NCBI RefSeq assembly: GCF_031844705.1
Contig: NZ_CP134609.1
Span: 3,906,001 to 3,970,000 of the forward strand
From: Streptomyces sp. ITFR-16
GTDB lineage: Bacteria; Actinomycetota; Actinomycetes; Streptomycetales; Streptomycetaceae
DNA: 64,000 nt
Direction: 5' to 3'
Made by a program: the position numbers and the translations under genes. Below are positions 19,195-34,100 of the stretch, one piece after another (the first letter of the stretch is position 1; every line of letters starts with the position of its first letter). The notes beneath the pieces were generated by a model. That model did no database searches and had not been told where the DNA came from. It worked only from the letters and a program-made list of their open reading frames with translations.

Positions 19195-22100
19195 TCAGCT
19201 GAGTTCGCCGCCGGCCATGGCGGCTCGTACGAGGTCGTCCACGGCCATCTCCTCGATGGCCGGACCCTGTTCGGCGCAGGCGTCGGACGCTTCGGCGGCG
19301 TCGGCGGCATCGGAAGTGCCGGCCGCCAGGCCGAGCAGGGTGTCGAGGAGTCCCGCCTCGCGCAGCCGCGCGGCCGGGATCGACAGCAGGGCCCGCCTGA
19401 TGCCGTCCTCGTCCAGCGACTCCCCGCCCGGGGAGGTGGCCGCCGGTTCGGGCGCCAGTTCCTCCAGCAGGAACGCGGCCAGGGAGGCCGAGTTGGGGTA
19501 GTCGAACATCAGGGTGGCGGGGAGCCGGAGCCCCGTCGCCTTCTGGAGCCGGTTGCGCAGTTCGATCGCGCCGAGGGAGTCCAGGCCGAGTTCGGTGAAG
19601 CCCCGGTCTGCCGCGACCCCGGTCGGGTCGCCGTGGCCGAGCACGGCGGCCGCGTGGCCCCGTACCAGCTCCTCCAGACAGCGGGTCTGCTCCGGGCCGG
19701 GCCGCAGCCCGGCCAGCTTGGCCCGGACGAGGGAGCCGCCGGTGTCGCCGGCACCCGCCGCCGGGACCGCGGCGGGCCGGGGCCCCCTGCGGACCGGCGG
19801 ACCGGCCAGGCCCCGCAGCAGCGCCGGAATCTCGTCGGCCCGTTCGCGCAGCGCGGCCCGGTCGAGCCGGACCGGTGCGAGCAGCGCCGCGTCCACGCCC
19901 AGGGCCGCGTCGAACAGCGCGAGCCCGTCGGCGAAGGACAGTTCCAGCACCCCGGAGCGGCCCATCCGGCGCAGGTCGGCTTCGGTCAGCTCCGGGCCCT
20001 CCCCGACCGTGCCCTCCCACAGCCCCCAGGCCAGCGAGGTGGCGGCCAGACCGGCCGCTCGGCGCTCGGCGGCCAGGGCGTCCAGGAAGACGTTGGCGGC
20101 TGCGTAGGTGGCCTGCCCGGCGGAGAGGATCTGGCCGCCGGCCGAGGAGTACAGCACGAACGCCGACAGATCCAGGTTCCGGGTCAGCTCGTGCAGGTGC
20201 CAGGCCGCGTCCACCTTGGGCCGCAGCACCTTGCCGACCTGTTCCTGGGTGACGGCTCCGACGAGCGCGTTGTCCATGACCCCGGCCGCGTGCACGACGC
20301 CGGTCAGCGGGTGCGCGGCGGGGATCTCGTCGAGCAGCGCGGCGAGCGCGTACCGGTCGGCCGCGTCGACGGCGACGATCCGGACCGACTCGGCGCCCGA
20401 CTCCGTGAGTTGCGACCGCAGTTCCTCCGCCCCCGGGGCGTCCGCACCCCGTCGGCTGGTGAGCACCAGGTGTCGTACGCCCTTCTCCGCGACCAGGTGC
20501 TTCGCGAGGACCGCGCCCAGCAGGCCGGTGCCGCCGGTGATCAGTACGGTGCCGTCCGGCGACCACACCGGGGACCCGGCGTCGCCGGTGGTGGCGGTGT
20601 AGCGGGGGACCAGGATCCGGCCCCGGCGGACGGCGATCTCGGTCTCGGCCGAGGCGAGGGCCGCGGGCAGCGCCGCCACCGACGCGTCGGCGCTGTCGAG
20701 GTCGACGACGGTGAAGCGGCCCGGGTTCTCGGCCTGTGCCGCGCGCAGGACACCCCAGAGCGGGGCCTGCACGCAGTCCACCTCGTCCCCGTCGCCCGCG
20801 ACCACGGCATTCCGGGTGACCAGCACCAGCCGTGTGTCGGCGAACCGCCCGTCGGCCAGCCACTGGCCGAGCCCGTCGAGGAGCCGCCCGACCGACGTGC
20901 GCACCTGCTCGGGCACCCCGCCCGCCGTGCCGAAGACGTCGGAGACGTCCGGCGCGGTCAGCAGCACCGTGCCGGGGACCCCGGCCCCGGAGACCGCCTC
21001 CGCGAGCGAGTCGACCGACCGGATGCCGGGGAGCGCGGCACCGACGACGAGCCAGTCATCGGTGGAACCGGGCGCGGTGGCCGCCTGGTTCGCCTGCGGC
21101 GCCTGCCAGTCGATACGGAAGAGAGCCGCGCCCCGGCCGTCCCCGTCGCCCGCCAGTTGCGCGGCGGACACCTCACGGACCACCAGCGACTCGACCGCGG
21201 CCACGGGCTCGCCCGTCGGCGCGGTGATCCGCAGGGCGACGGCGTCGGGGCCCGGCTTGGTCAGCCGCACCCGCAGGGCGGGGGCGCCGGTGGCGTGCAG
21301 GGTGACGCCGTTCCAGACGAAGGGCAGCGAGGCCCGGACCGGTCCGTCGTGGTCCGCGTCGAAGATGCGCTCGGCGTGCAGCGCGGCATCGAGCAGCGCG
21401 GGGTGCAGAGCGAACGCGGCGGCGTCGGTGCGGGCGTGCTCGGGCAGGCCGATCTCCGCGAAGAGCTCGTCCCCGCGCCGCCAGGCCGCCGTCAGCCCCT
21501 GGAAGACCGGCCCGTAGCCGTATCCGAGCCCCGCCAGGTCCTCGTACATCCCGCTCACATCGACCGCCTGGGCCCCGGCCGGCGGCCAGGCCTCCAGGTC
21601 CGGCACGACGGGCGCGGGCTCGGCGGCCAGGACACCACGGGCGTTCCGCGTCCACGGCGCGTCGGCGGGCAGATCCTCGGCCCGCGAGTACACCGCGACA
21701 TCGCGCCGCCCTGACTCGTCCGCCTCCCCCACGGCGACCTGCACCGCGACACCGGCCTTGGCCGGCAGCAGCATCGGGGTCTCCTGGGTCAGCTCCTCCA
21801 ACTGCCCGCAGCCCGCCTCGTGACCGGCGCGCAGCGCCATCTCGACGTACGCGGTGCCGGGCAGCAGGACGCTGCCGTGCACGGCGTGGTCCGCGAGCCA
21901 CGGATGCGTGGCGACGGAGAGCCGGCCGGTGAGCACGGGCGCCCCGGTCTCCGGCGAGACCACGACGGCACTGAGCAGCGGATGCCCGGCGGGCAGCTGC
22001 CCGAGCCCGGCGGCATCACCGACGGCGGCGGGGGCGTCCAGCCAGTACCGCGTGCGCTGGAATGCGTACGTGGGAAGGTCCACCCGGCGCGCACCGGTAC

Positions 22101-25100
22101 CGGCGCAGAACGCCTCCCAGTCGACCTCGGTCCCGCGCGCCCAGACCGCTCCGAGCCCGGCCAGCGCCTCGCGCGCCTCGTCGCGGTCCCGCCGCACGAG
22201 CGGGACGAACGTGCCGGAGTCGACGGCCCCGGCCCCGAGCGCGGTGAGCACCGCATCCGGCCCGATCTCCACGAACGTCCGCGCACCCGCCTCTTCCGCA
22301 CTGCGGACGGCGTCCGCGAACCGGACCGGCCGGCGAACCTGATCGACCCAGTACTCCGGCGACTGCCACTCCGAACACAGCTCCCCGGTGACGGTGGAGA
22401 CCACCGGGACCTGCGGCTCGGAGTACACCAGCCCCGCCGCGACCTCCCGGAACGCCGACAACATCGGCTCCATCAACGCCGAATGGAACGCATGCGAGAC
22501 AGACAGGCGGCTCGTCTTACGACCGAGCGCGGCAAAGTGCTCACCCACCGCCAGCGCGGCAGCCTCCGTCCCGGAAACCACCACGGACGTAGGTCCGTTG
22601 ACGGCCGCAATGCCCACACCCTCCGTCAACAGCGGCAGGACTTCCGCCTCGGTCGCCTGGACCGCGACCATCGCGCCCCCGGTCGGCAGCTCCTGCATCA
22701 ACCGACCACGCGCGACCACCAACCGGGCCGCATCCGCCAGCGACAGAACCCCCGCCACATGCGCGGCAGCCAGCTCACCGATCGAGTGACCGACCACCAC
22801 ATCCGGGGTCACACCCCACGCCTCGAGCAACCGGAACAACGCCACCTCGAACGCGAACAGTGCGGGCTGAGCCATCGCCGTCGCGTTCAACGCGCCCGCA
22901 TCCTCGCCCCACACCACCCCCCGCAACGACCGACCCACGTGCGCGTCAACCTCCGCACACACCGCATCGAACGCCGCCGCGAACACCGGGAACGCCTCGT
23001 ACAACCCACGCCCCATCCCCAGCCGCTGCGCACCCTGACCCGTGAACAGGAACGCCGTCCTGCCCTGCGTGGCGGTGTCCCGCACGCCCTCGCCGTCCAC
23101 CAGGGCGTCCAGCTCGCGCAGCGCGCTCTCCGTGTCCGTGGCCAGGGCCACCGCGCGGTGTTCCAGCGTCGCCCGGCCGGTGGCCAGGGTGTACGCGATG
23201 TCGGCCAGGTCCGTGTCCGGGTCCGCGAGCAGGCGGTCGCGGAGCGCGGCGGCCTGGCGGGCGGGGGCCTCGGGGTCCGAACCCGAGAGGACCAGGGGCA
23301 GCGGGTGGCCGGTCACGGGCCGCACCCGTGACTCCCCGGCCGCCGCCACCGGCTGCGGTGCCTCTTCGACGATCAGGTGGGCGTTGGTGCCGCTGAGCCC
23401 GAAGGAGGAGACGGTCGCGCGGCGCGGCCGGTCCGCCCGGCGCGGCCAGGGGCGGGCCTCGGTGAGCAGACGTACGTTTCCGGCCTCCCAGTCCACCTCG
23501 GGCGAGGGCTCGTCCACGTGCAGGGTCTGCGGCATCAGACCGTGGCGCAGGGCCATGACGGACTTGATGACCCCGCTGACGCCGGCCGCCGCCTGGGCGT
23601 GGCCGATGTTGGACTTGATGGAGCCGAGCCAGACCGGGTCGTCGGCGGGACGTCCCTGGCCGTAGGTCGCCAGGAGGGCCTGGGCCTCGATGGGGTCACC
23701 GAGCCGGGTGCCGGTGCCGTGGCCCTCGACGAGGTCCACATCGGCCGTGGTGAGGCCGCTCGCGGCGAGGGCGCGGTGGATGACCCGCTGCTGCGAGGGG
23801 CCGTTGGGGGCGGTGAGGCCGTTGCTCGCGCCGTCCTGGTTGATCGCGGAGCCACGGATCACGGCGAGGACGTCGTGGCCGAGGCGTTCCGCGTCGGAGA
23901 GCCGCTCGACGAGCAGCAGGCCGACGCCCTCCGCCCAGCCCGTGCCGTCGGCGCCGCCCGCGAACGCCTTGCAGCGGCCGTCGGCGGAGAGCCCGCGCTG
24001 CTGGGCGAACTCGACATAGATCTCGGGGGTCGACATCACGGTGACACCGCCCGCCAGGGCCATGCCGACCTCGCCGCGCCGCAGCGCCTGGCAGGCCATG
24101 TGGAGGGCGACCAGGGAGGAGGAGCAGGCGGTGTCGACGCTGACGGCGGGCCCTTCCAGGCCGAGGGTGTAGGCGACACGGCCGGTGAGGATGGAGGCCG
24201 CGGTGCCGTTGCCCAGGTAGCCGGCGACGTCGTCGGGGATGTGCTGGAGCCGGGAGGCGTAGTCGTGGTACATCACCCCGGCGTAGACCCCGGTCTGACT
24301 GCCGCGCATGGCCGTCGGGTCGATCCCCGCGTCCTCGAAGGCCTCCCAGGCCGACTGGAGCAGGAGCCGCTGCTGCGGGTCCATGGCGACGGCCTCGCGG
24401 GGGCTGATCCCGAAGAACGCGGGGTCGAACTCGGCGGCGTCGTAAAGGAATCCGCCCTCGCGGGCGTACGTCTTGCCGTGCAGGCCCGGTTCCGGGTCGT
24501 AGATGCCGTCGGTGTCCCAGCCCCGGTCGGCGGGGAACACGTCGACGGCGTCGCGGCCCTCGGCGACGAGCGTCCACAGATCCTCGGCGGAGCGGACCCC
24601 GCCGGGGAAGCGGCAGCTGATGCCGACGATCGCGATGGGTTCGTCGTCCGAGAGGGCGGACGGGGCCGTGCCGGCCGTCAGGGCCGCCGACTCGTCCTCC
24701 GTACCGCCGAGTTCGGTGTCGAGGTAGTCGGCGACGGCCCGGGTGTTCGGGTAGTCGAAGACGAGAGTGACGGGGAGCCGGAGCCCGGTGACGGAGTTGA
24801 GCGCGTTGCGCAGTTCCACCGCCGCCAGCGAGTCGAAGCCGAGCTCCTTGAAGGCGCGGTCGATCCCGACGGTGTCGGCGGACTCGTGGCCGAGGACGGC
24901 CGCGACCTGCCCGGCGACCAGGTCGCGGAGGCTCTGGCGGCGTTCGGCCGCGGTGAGCGGGGCCAGCCGTCGGGCCAGGCTGTCGCCCACGGGTGCGGCG
25001 GCGGCCGTACGGCGGAGCGCGGGCCGGCCGGCGGCCGCCGCGGCGCGCAGCAGCGGCGGTACGTCGCCGCCCCGGGCATGCAGGGCGGCCGGGTCGACGA

Positions 25101-28100
25101 GCAGGGGCGCCAGCAGGGCGTGCCGGGTGCGCAGAGCCTCGTCGAAGAGCTCGATGCCGCGCGCGGCGGGCAGGGCGGGGAGGCCGAGCCGGTTCATCTT
25201 CTCCACGTCGGCGTCGGTGAGTTCACCGCCGAGCCCGGTGTTGACGGCCCACAGCCCGTACGCGAGTGAGGTGGCCGGCAGTCCGGCGGCGTGCCGGTGG
25301 GCGGCGAGGGCGTCCAGGAAGACGTTGGCCGCCGCGTAGTTGCCCTGTCCTGCGGGCAGGACGAGCCCGCCGGCGGACGAGAACATCACGAACGCCGACA
25401 GGTCCATGTCCGAGGTGAGTTCGTGCAGGTGCCAGGCCGCGTCCGCCTTGGGCCGCAGGACGGTGTCCAGCCGCTCGGGGGTGAGCGCGCCGATCAGCCC
25501 GGGGTCGACGACTCCGGCCGCGTGGACGACGCCGCCGAGCGGGTGCGTGGACGGGATGCCGTCGAGGACCCGGGCCAGGGCGTCCCGGTCGGAGACGTCG
25601 CAGGCGGCGATCCGGACGTCCGCGGCACCGGCCTCCACGAGCCGGTCGCGGAGGCCGACGGCGCCGGGCGCGTCGAGGCCCCGACGGCTGGTGAGCACCA
25701 GGTGACGGGCGCCGTGCCGTGCGACGAGGTGGTGCGCGATGCGTGCGCCGAGCCCGCCCGTGCCGCCGGTGATCAGGACGGTGTCGTCGCCGTTCCAGGG
25801 GGCGTCGCCCTCCGGCACGGCCGTACGGACCAGGCGCGGGACGAGGAACCTGCCTTCACGCAGGGCGAGTTCGGGTTCCCCGAGGGCCAGGGAGGCAGCG
25901 GCGGCGGCCGGGAAGCCCGCCGCGTCGGCGGTGTCGCCGGGGTCGGCGTCGAGCAGGACGATCCGGCCCGGGTTCTCGGCCTGGGCCGCCCGGACGATGC
26001 CCCACACGGGGGCCTGGGTCAGATCGGGGGCGGTGCCCTCGTCGGTGGCGACCGCGCCCCGGGTGACGACCACCAGCGTGGTGGACTCGAACCGCTCGTC
26101 GATCAGCCAGGACTGGAGCAGGTCGAGCACGTACGAGGTGATCGTGCGCGTGGCCTCGGGCACCGGCCGGCCGGCCGGGGTGGGGCAGCAGGCCAGCACG
26201 GCGGCCGACGGGTCGCTGAGGATCGCGAGCCCGTACTCGTCGAGCACGACGGTGGAGGCCGGCAGGGGCTCGACCGGCTCCGCGAGCGGCGTCCACGCGA
26301 TGTGGTGCAGCGCGTCGGAGACCGGGCCGTCCGCCCGCGCCAGCTGGTCGGCGGAGACCGGACGGCAGATCAGCGAGGACACGGTCATCACGGGGCTGCC
26401 GGTCTCGTCGGCGACGACCATCGCCGACTCCTCCGCGCCCCGGATGCGGCGTACGTACACCCGCAGCGCGGCGGCTCCGGTCGCGTGCAGCGACACCCCG
26501 CTCCACGCGAAGGGCAGCAGCGCCTCGGTGCCGCCCTCGCCCTGGTCGACGAGGACGTCCACATGCATCGCGGTGTCCAGGAGCGCCGGGTGCAGCCCGT
26601 AGTCGGCGGCCTCGGCACGCACGGATTCGGGCAGGGCGACCTCGGCGAACAGCTCGTCGCCGCGCCGCCAGGCGGCCGTCAGGCCCTGGAACGCGGGGCC
26701 GTAGCCGTATCCGCGCTCGCTCAGCCGCTCGTAGGCGCCCTCGACGTCCACGGGGGTGGCCCCGCGCGGCGGCCACTGGGTGAGATCCGCGTCCACCTGC
26801 GCGGGTGCGCCGGTGGCGAGGAAGCCGGTGGCGTGCCGGGTCCAGGCGTCCTCGGGAGCACCGTCGGGCCGCGAGTGGATGTGCAGCGGACGACGGCCCG
26901 AGGGCTCCGGAGCACCGGCGGCGACCCGCAGGGCCACGCCCCCGGACCCGGGCAGCACGAGCGGCGCCTCCAGGGTCAGTTCCTCCAGGAGGTCACAGCC
27001 GATCTGGTCACCGAGGCGGACCGCCAGCTCGACGAACCCGGTGCCGGGCAGCAGCACAGCGCCGTGCACGCCGTGGTCCGCGACCCAGGGCTGGGCGGCG
27101 GTCGAGAGCCGTCCCGTCAGGACCAGGGACCCGGACTCCGGCGACAGGACGGCCGCGCTGAGCACGGGGTGGTCGACGGGGTCGAGCCCGGCCGAGCCGA
27201 CATCGCCGGCCCCGGCGGTCACATCGAGCCAGTAGCGCTTGCGCTGGAAGGCGTACGTGGGCAGATCGACGAGGGGCCCGTTGCCGCCCCGGGCACCGAG
27301 CGCGGCAGGCCAGTCGACCTCGGTCCCGCGCGCCCAGACCGCTCCGAGCCCGGCCAGCGCCTCGCGCGCCTCGTCGCGGTCCCGCCGCACGAGCGGGACG
27401 AACGTGCCGGAGTCGACGGCCCCGGCCCCGAGCGCGGTGAGCACCGCGTCCGGCCCGATCTCCACGAACGTCCGCGCGCCCAGGCCCTCGGCCGTCCGCA
27501 CCGCGTCGGCGAAGCGCACTGCCTCACGGACCTGGCCGACCCAGTACTCCGGCGACTGCCACTCCGAGGACAGCTCCCCGGTGGCGGTGGAGACGGCCGG
27601 GATACGCGGTTCGCTGAAGGCCAGCCCCTGCGCCACCGCACGGAACTCGTCCAGCATCGGCTCCATCAACGCCGAATGGAAGGCGTGCGAGACAGCGAGC
27701 CGGCTGGTCTTGCGGCCTGCGGAGGCAAAGTGCTCGCCCACGGCCAGCGCGGCAGCCTCCGTACCGGAAACCACCACGGACGTAGGTCCGTTGACGGCCG
27801 CAATGCCAACACCCTCCGTCAACAGCGGCAGGACTTCCGCCTCGGTCGCCTGGACCGCGACCATCGCACCACCAGCAGGAAGCTCCTGCATCAACCGACC
27901 ACGAGCCACCACCAACCGGACCGCATCCGCCAGCGACAGAACCCCCGCCACATGCGCGGCAGCCACCTCACCAATGGAGTGCCCCACCACCACATCAGGC
28001 GTCACACCCCAGCCCTCGACCAACCGGAACAACGCCACCTCAAAGGCGAACAAAGCCGGTTGAGCGTGCGCGGTCGCATTCAGCTCGCCCGCATCCTCAC

Positions 28101-31100
28101 CCCACACCACATCCCGCAACGACCGACCCAAGTGCGCGTCAACCTCCGCACACACCGCATCGAACGCCGCCGCGAACACCGGGAACGCCTCGTACAACCC
28201 ACGACCCATCCCCAGCCGCTGCGCACCCTGACCCGTGAACAGGAAAGCGGTCCTGCCGTCCTGCACCGGGTCCGCGCCCTCCGCAGCCGCGAGCAGTTCC
28301 AGCGCGCGGGCGAGTTCCTCGCGGTCGGCGCCGAGGGCGACCGCGCGGTGCTCCAGCGCTGCCCGTCCGGTGGCCAGGGTGAGGGCGGCGGGGACCAGTT
28401 CCTCGTCGGTCAGCAGGTCCAGCCGGGCGCGGAGCCGGTCGGCCTGGGCACGCAGCGCCTCGGGCGTGGCACCGGAGACCGGCCAGGAGAGGGCGGGGAG
28501 CGCGGCGGGAACGGCCACGTCCGCCGGCTCTTCGAGGGCCTGCTCGATGATCACGTGGGCGTTTGTGCCGCTGATCCCGAAGGAGGAGACACCGGCCCGC
28601 CTGGGCCGGTCCACCGGCTGCCACTCCCGGGCCTCCGTGAGCAGTTCCACCTCACCGGCGGCCCAGTCCACCTGGTCCGACGGCGTCTCCGCGTACAGAG
28701 TCCTGGGCAGGACGCCGTGGCGCATGGCCATGACCATCTTGATGATGCCCGCGACCCCGGCCGCCGCCTGCGTGTGGCCCATGTTGGACTTGATGGAGCC
28801 CAGCCACAGCGGCTGCCCGTCGGGGCGTTCCTGCCCGTACGTCTCCAGCAGCGCCTGCGCCTCGATGGGGTCGCCGAGCCGGGTTCCCGTACCGTGCGCC
28901 TCCACCACGTCGACCTCGGCGGCCGTCAGGCCCGCATGGGCGAGGGCCCCGCGGATCACGCGCTGCTGGGCCGGTCCGTTCGGGGCGGTCAGGCCGTTGC
29001 TCGCGCCGTCCTGGTTGATCGCGGAGCCGCGCACCACGGCCAGCACCCGGTGTCCGTTGCGGCGGGCGTCGGAAAGGCGTTCCAGCAGGAGGACACCCGC
29101 GCCCTCGCCCCAGCCCGTGCCGTCCGCGCCGACGCCGAAGGACTTGCAGCGGCCGTCCGAGGCCAGCCCGCGCTGGCGGGCCATGTCGAGGAAGGTGTCC
29201 GGGGTGGACATGATCGTGACCCCGCCGGCCAGGGCAAGCGAGCACTCACCGGACCGCAGCGCCTGCGACGCCATGTGCAGGGCCACCAGCGAAGACGAGC
29301 ACGCCGTGTCGACCGTGACCGCCGGGCCCTCGAGTCCCAGCGTGTACGCGACCCTTCCGGACACCACGCTGGCGAGGCTGCCGTTGCCGTGGTAGCCGGC
29401 CACGTCCTCGGGGAGCGGGCCGAGCCGCAGCCCCCAGTCGTGGTACATCACGCCCGCGAAGACACCGGTGGAGCTGCCCTTCACCGAGCGGGGGTCGATC
29501 CCCGCGCGCTCGAAGGTCTCCCACGCGACCTCGAGGAGCAGCCGCTGCTGCGGGTCCATGGCCTGGGCCTCGCGCGGGCTGATCCCGAAGAACGCGGGGT
29601 CGAACCGGGCGGCGTCGTACAGGAACGCGCCCTCGGTCGAGTACGTCCGGCCGGGCTTGCCGATCTCCGGGTCGTAGAGGTCGTCGTCCCAGCCCCGGTC
29701 GGTCGGGAAGGGCCCGATGGCGTCGGAGCCCTCGGCGACGAGCTGCCACAGCTCCTCGGGCGAGGTCACCCCGCCCGGGTAGCGGCAGGCCATGGAGACG
29801 ATGACGATCGGATCGTCCTCCGTGGCCCGCGTACGGGCCACCGGAGCCGCCGCCGCTGTCTCGGGCGCGGCGGAGGCCACGAGCTTGGTGACAAGGTGCT
29901 CCGCCAGGGCCGTGGCCGTGGGGTAGTCGAAGGTCAGGGTCGCGCTCAGCCGCAGTCCGGTGGCGGTGGCGAGCCGGTTGCGCAGCTCCACGGCAGCGAG
30001 GGAGTCGAAGCCCGTCTCCATGAACGCCCGGTTGGCGGTGACCTCTTCGGCGCTCCGGTAGCCGAGGACGGCCGCGGTCTCGGTGCGGACCAGGTGCAGG
30101 ACGGTGGCGAGGCGGTCGGCCGCGCCCAGCTCCGCGAGGCGCACCGCGAGCGGGGCCGCCCCTGTGGTGGCGGCGGTGCTCGCACCGGCGGTGCGGAGGG
30201 CCGTGCGGGGTCGGACGAGCGCCCGCAGCAGGGTGGGCGTGCCGTCCGTACGGGCCCGTACCGCACGCGCGTTGACGCGTACGGGGACCACGGCCGGCTC
30301 GTCGGTGCCCAGGGCCTTGTCCAGCTGGGCGAGGTTCTCCTCGAAGGACAGCGAGTCCAGGCCGAGGCGCTCGATACGGGTGAGGGCGGCCGCGTCGAGG
30401 CCCGCTCCCATCCCGCCGCCTCCGGCCCACAGCCCCCAGGCCAGGGAGGTGACGACCTGCCCGGCGGCGGCGCGGCGGGCGGCCAGCGCGTCGAGGAAGA
30501 GGTTGGCGGCGGCGTAGTTGCCCTGCCCGGCGCCGTCCAGGACGGTCGAGGCGGAGGAGAAGAGGACGAAGGCGGCGAGGTCGAGGCCGGCCGTCAGCTC
30601 GTGCAGATGCCAGGCGGCGTCCACCTTGGGCCGCAGCACGGTGTCGAGCCGTTCGGCGGTGAGGTGGCCCACGAGGCCGTCGTCGATCACGCCCGCCGCG
30701 TGCACCACGGCGCGCAGCGGGTGCGCGGAGGGGACGGCGGCGAGCAGGGCGGCCAGGGCGTCCCGGTCGGCGACATCGGTGGCGCTGACGGTGACCTCGG
30801 CGCCCTCGGCCGCGAGGTCCGCGAGGAGTTCGCGCGCCCCGGGGGCGTCCGCGCCGCGCCGGCTGGTGAGCAGCAGGTGCCGTACACCGTGCTCGCGGAC
30901 CAGGTGGCGGGCGAGTTCGGCGCCCACACCGCCGGTGCCGCCGGTCAGGAGTACGGTGCCGGTCCCGTCCCAGGGCGCCGGGCGCTCCTCGTCGGCGGCG
31001 GGCACGGCGGCGAGCCGGGGGACGTACGACTCCGTGCCGCGCAGGGCGATTTCGGGTTCGGCGGAGGCGGCCGCCGCACGCCCGAGAAGGACCGATCCCG

Positions 31101-34100
31101 GCTCGTCGGTGTCGACGAGCACGAAGCGGCCCGGGTTCTCCGCCTCGGCCGACCGGACGAGACCCCAGACGGGTGCCTGGGCGAGGTCGACGTCGGTGCC
31201 CGGTACGGAGGCCCCGTTGCGGGTGACGACGGCGAGCCGGGACCCGGCGTACCGCTCGTCGGCCAGCCAGGTCCGCACGGCGGCGAGCGCGTCGGCGGTG
31301 ACGGCACGGACGGCTGCGGGAACATCGCCCGCCGGGGTGGGCGGGGTGCGGTACACGACGACGGGCGGCACCTCCGCGCCGGTCACGTCCGCCAGCTCCG
31401 CGAACTCCACTTCTTCCTGAGGCAGTTCGACCGTGTTCCACCGGACGGCGAGCAGCGGGTCGGAGCGGTCGGCGGCGAGCTGGTCCCCGGTGACGGCCCG
31501 CAGCAGCAGGGACTCGACCCGGGCGACGGGGGCGCCGGACGCGTCGGAGACCGTCACATCGAGTTCGTCCCGGCCGCGCGCGGCGATGCGGACGCGGACG
31601 GCGGTCGCCTCGGCCGCGTACAGCGCGACGCGGTTCCAGGAGAAGGGGATCCAGGTCCCCTCGGGGCGGTTGCCGGCCGCCGAGAGGGCGTGGTCGGCGG
31701 GGTGCAGGGCGGCGTCCAGCAGGGCCGGGTGCAGTGCGTGGCCCGCCGCGCCGGCGCGGGCCTGCTGCGGGAGTTCGACGTCGGCGAAGACCTCTCCGTC
31801 GCGCAGCCAGGCGGCGCGGACCCCGTGGAAGGCGGGCCCGTAGCCGTAGCCCTCGTCGGCCATGTCCGCGTACAGGGTGCTGACGTCGAGCGGGACGGCG
31901 CCGGCGGGCGGCCAGGTCCCGGCGAGGGCGGCGGTGTGCGGGTCCGGGACGGCCGGGGCCAGGACGCCGGTGGCGTGCCGCACCCAGTCGTCCCCGGCCG
32001 CCTCCACGGTGTCGGGGCGGGCGTAGCACTCGACGGTGCGGCGGCCGGAGGCGTCGGCGGGGGCGACGACGACCTGGAGGGCGACCGCGCCCGCCTCGGG
32101 CAGCACCAGGGGGGCCTGGAGGGTCAGCTCATCGACGAGGCCGCAGCCGGTCTCCTCCCCGGCGCGCAGGGCGAGTTCGACGAAGGCGGTACCCGGGAGG
32201 AGGGTGACGCCGGCGATGGTGTGGTCGGCGACCCAGGGGTGGGTGCGCGCCGACAGGCGGCCGGACAGCACGGTGGTGCCGGCGCCCGCGAGGTGGACGA
32301 CCGAGCTCAGGACGGGGTGGCGGGTGGCGAGGGCGCCGGGCCCGGTGGCCCGCTCGGGGTCGAGCCAGTAGCGGCGGGTCCGGAAGGCGTGGGTGGGCAG
32401 GTCGACGCGGCGGGTGGGGTGGCCGGCGTAGACGGCCTGCCAGTCGAGGCGCGCACCGCGCACATGGGCGAGCGCGGCGGCCCCGAGCACCTCACGGACC
32501 TCGTCCTTGCCGGCGCGCAGCAGCGGGGCGAGGACGGTGTCGGCCGCGCGCTCCTCGGGCAGGCCGGTCTGGCCGAGGGCGCTGAGGACGCCGTCGGGGC
32601 CGAGTTCCAGGAAGGTGCGGGCGCCTCCCTGGCCGACGAGCCAGTCCATGGCGTCACAGAAGCGGACGGCGTTGCGGACGTGGCCGGTCCAGTAGTCAGG
32701 CGAGCAGAGCTCCTGCGAGGTCGCGAGGCGTCCGGTGACGGTGGAGACGACGGGGATGCGCGGCGCGGAGTAGGCGAGGATGCCGGCGATGCGGCGGAAC
32801 TCCTCCAGCATCGGTTCCATGAGCGGCGAGTGGAAGGCGTGGCTGACCTGGAGCCGCTTGGTCTTGCGCCCCTGGGCGGCGAAGCGCTCGGCGAGCGCGA
32901 CGGTGGCGTCCTCCTCGCCGGAGAGCACCAGCGACTCGGGCCCGTTGAGGGCGGCGACCGCGACCCGTTCACCGAGGAGGGGCAGCACCTCCTCCTCGGT
33001 GGCCTGAACGGCGATCATGGCGCCGCCCGCGGGGAGTTCCTGCATCAGCCGGCCGCGTGCGGCGACGAGGGTGGCCGCGTCCTCCAGGTTGAGGACACCG
33101 GCGACATGCGCGGCCGCGATCTCCCCGATGGAGTGGCCTGCCACGAAGTCGGGCCGGATGCCCCAGGATTCGACGAGGCGGAAGAGGGCGACCTCGACGG
33201 CGAACAGCGCGGTCTGCGCGTACCGGGTCTCGTCGAGCAGGGCAGCGTGCGCGGACCCCTCCTCGGCGAACAGGACGTCCCACACGGAGGTGTCGAGCTG
33301 GAGGTCGAGCCAGCCGATGGCGTCGGCGAGGGCGTCCGCGAAGACCGGGTAGGCGTCGTACAGCCGGCGTCCCATGGCGAGGCGCTGGCTGCCCTGGCCG
33401 GTGAAGAGGAAGGCGAGCCGTCCGGCGGGCAGGGTGCCCGTACGGGTGCCGGGGGCGTCGTCCCCCGCCGCCAGCGCCCGCAGCCCGGCGAGCAGTTCGC
33501 CGCGGTCTGCGGCCACGACAGCGGCCCGGTGTTCGAGCGCGGCGCGGCCGGTGCCGAGCGCATGCCCGAGGTCGGCGGGGGAGAGGCCGTCCCGCTCGTC
33601 CATGAACTCCGCCAGCCGCGCGGCCTGGGCCCGCAGCCCCTCGTCGGACCGCGCCCCGACGGGCACGGGCACCGGCCCGGGGTCGGCGGCGGGCACCGGC
33701 TCGCCGTCCGCCGCCACCGAGTCGTCGGCCGGCGGCTCCTCCACGATCACATGGGCGTTGGTGCCGCTGATCCCGAATCCGGAGACGCCCGCACGGCGCG
33801 GCCGGTCCGCCGTCCCCGGCCACGGGACGGGCTCGGTGAGCAGCCGTACGGTCCCCGCCGACCAGTCGACGTTGCCGCTGGGGGCGTCGACGTGCAGCGT
33901 GCGGGGGAGCACCCCGTTCCGCATCGCCATGATCATCTTCATCAGCCCGGCCACACCGGCGGCGGCCTGGGTGTGCCCGAGGTTGGACTTCACCGAGCCG
34001 AGCCACAGCGGCCGGTCCTCGGGGCGGTCCCTGCCATAGGTCTCGATCAGCGCCCGGGCCTCGATCGGGTCGCCCAGGGTCGTGCCGGTGCCGTGCGCCT

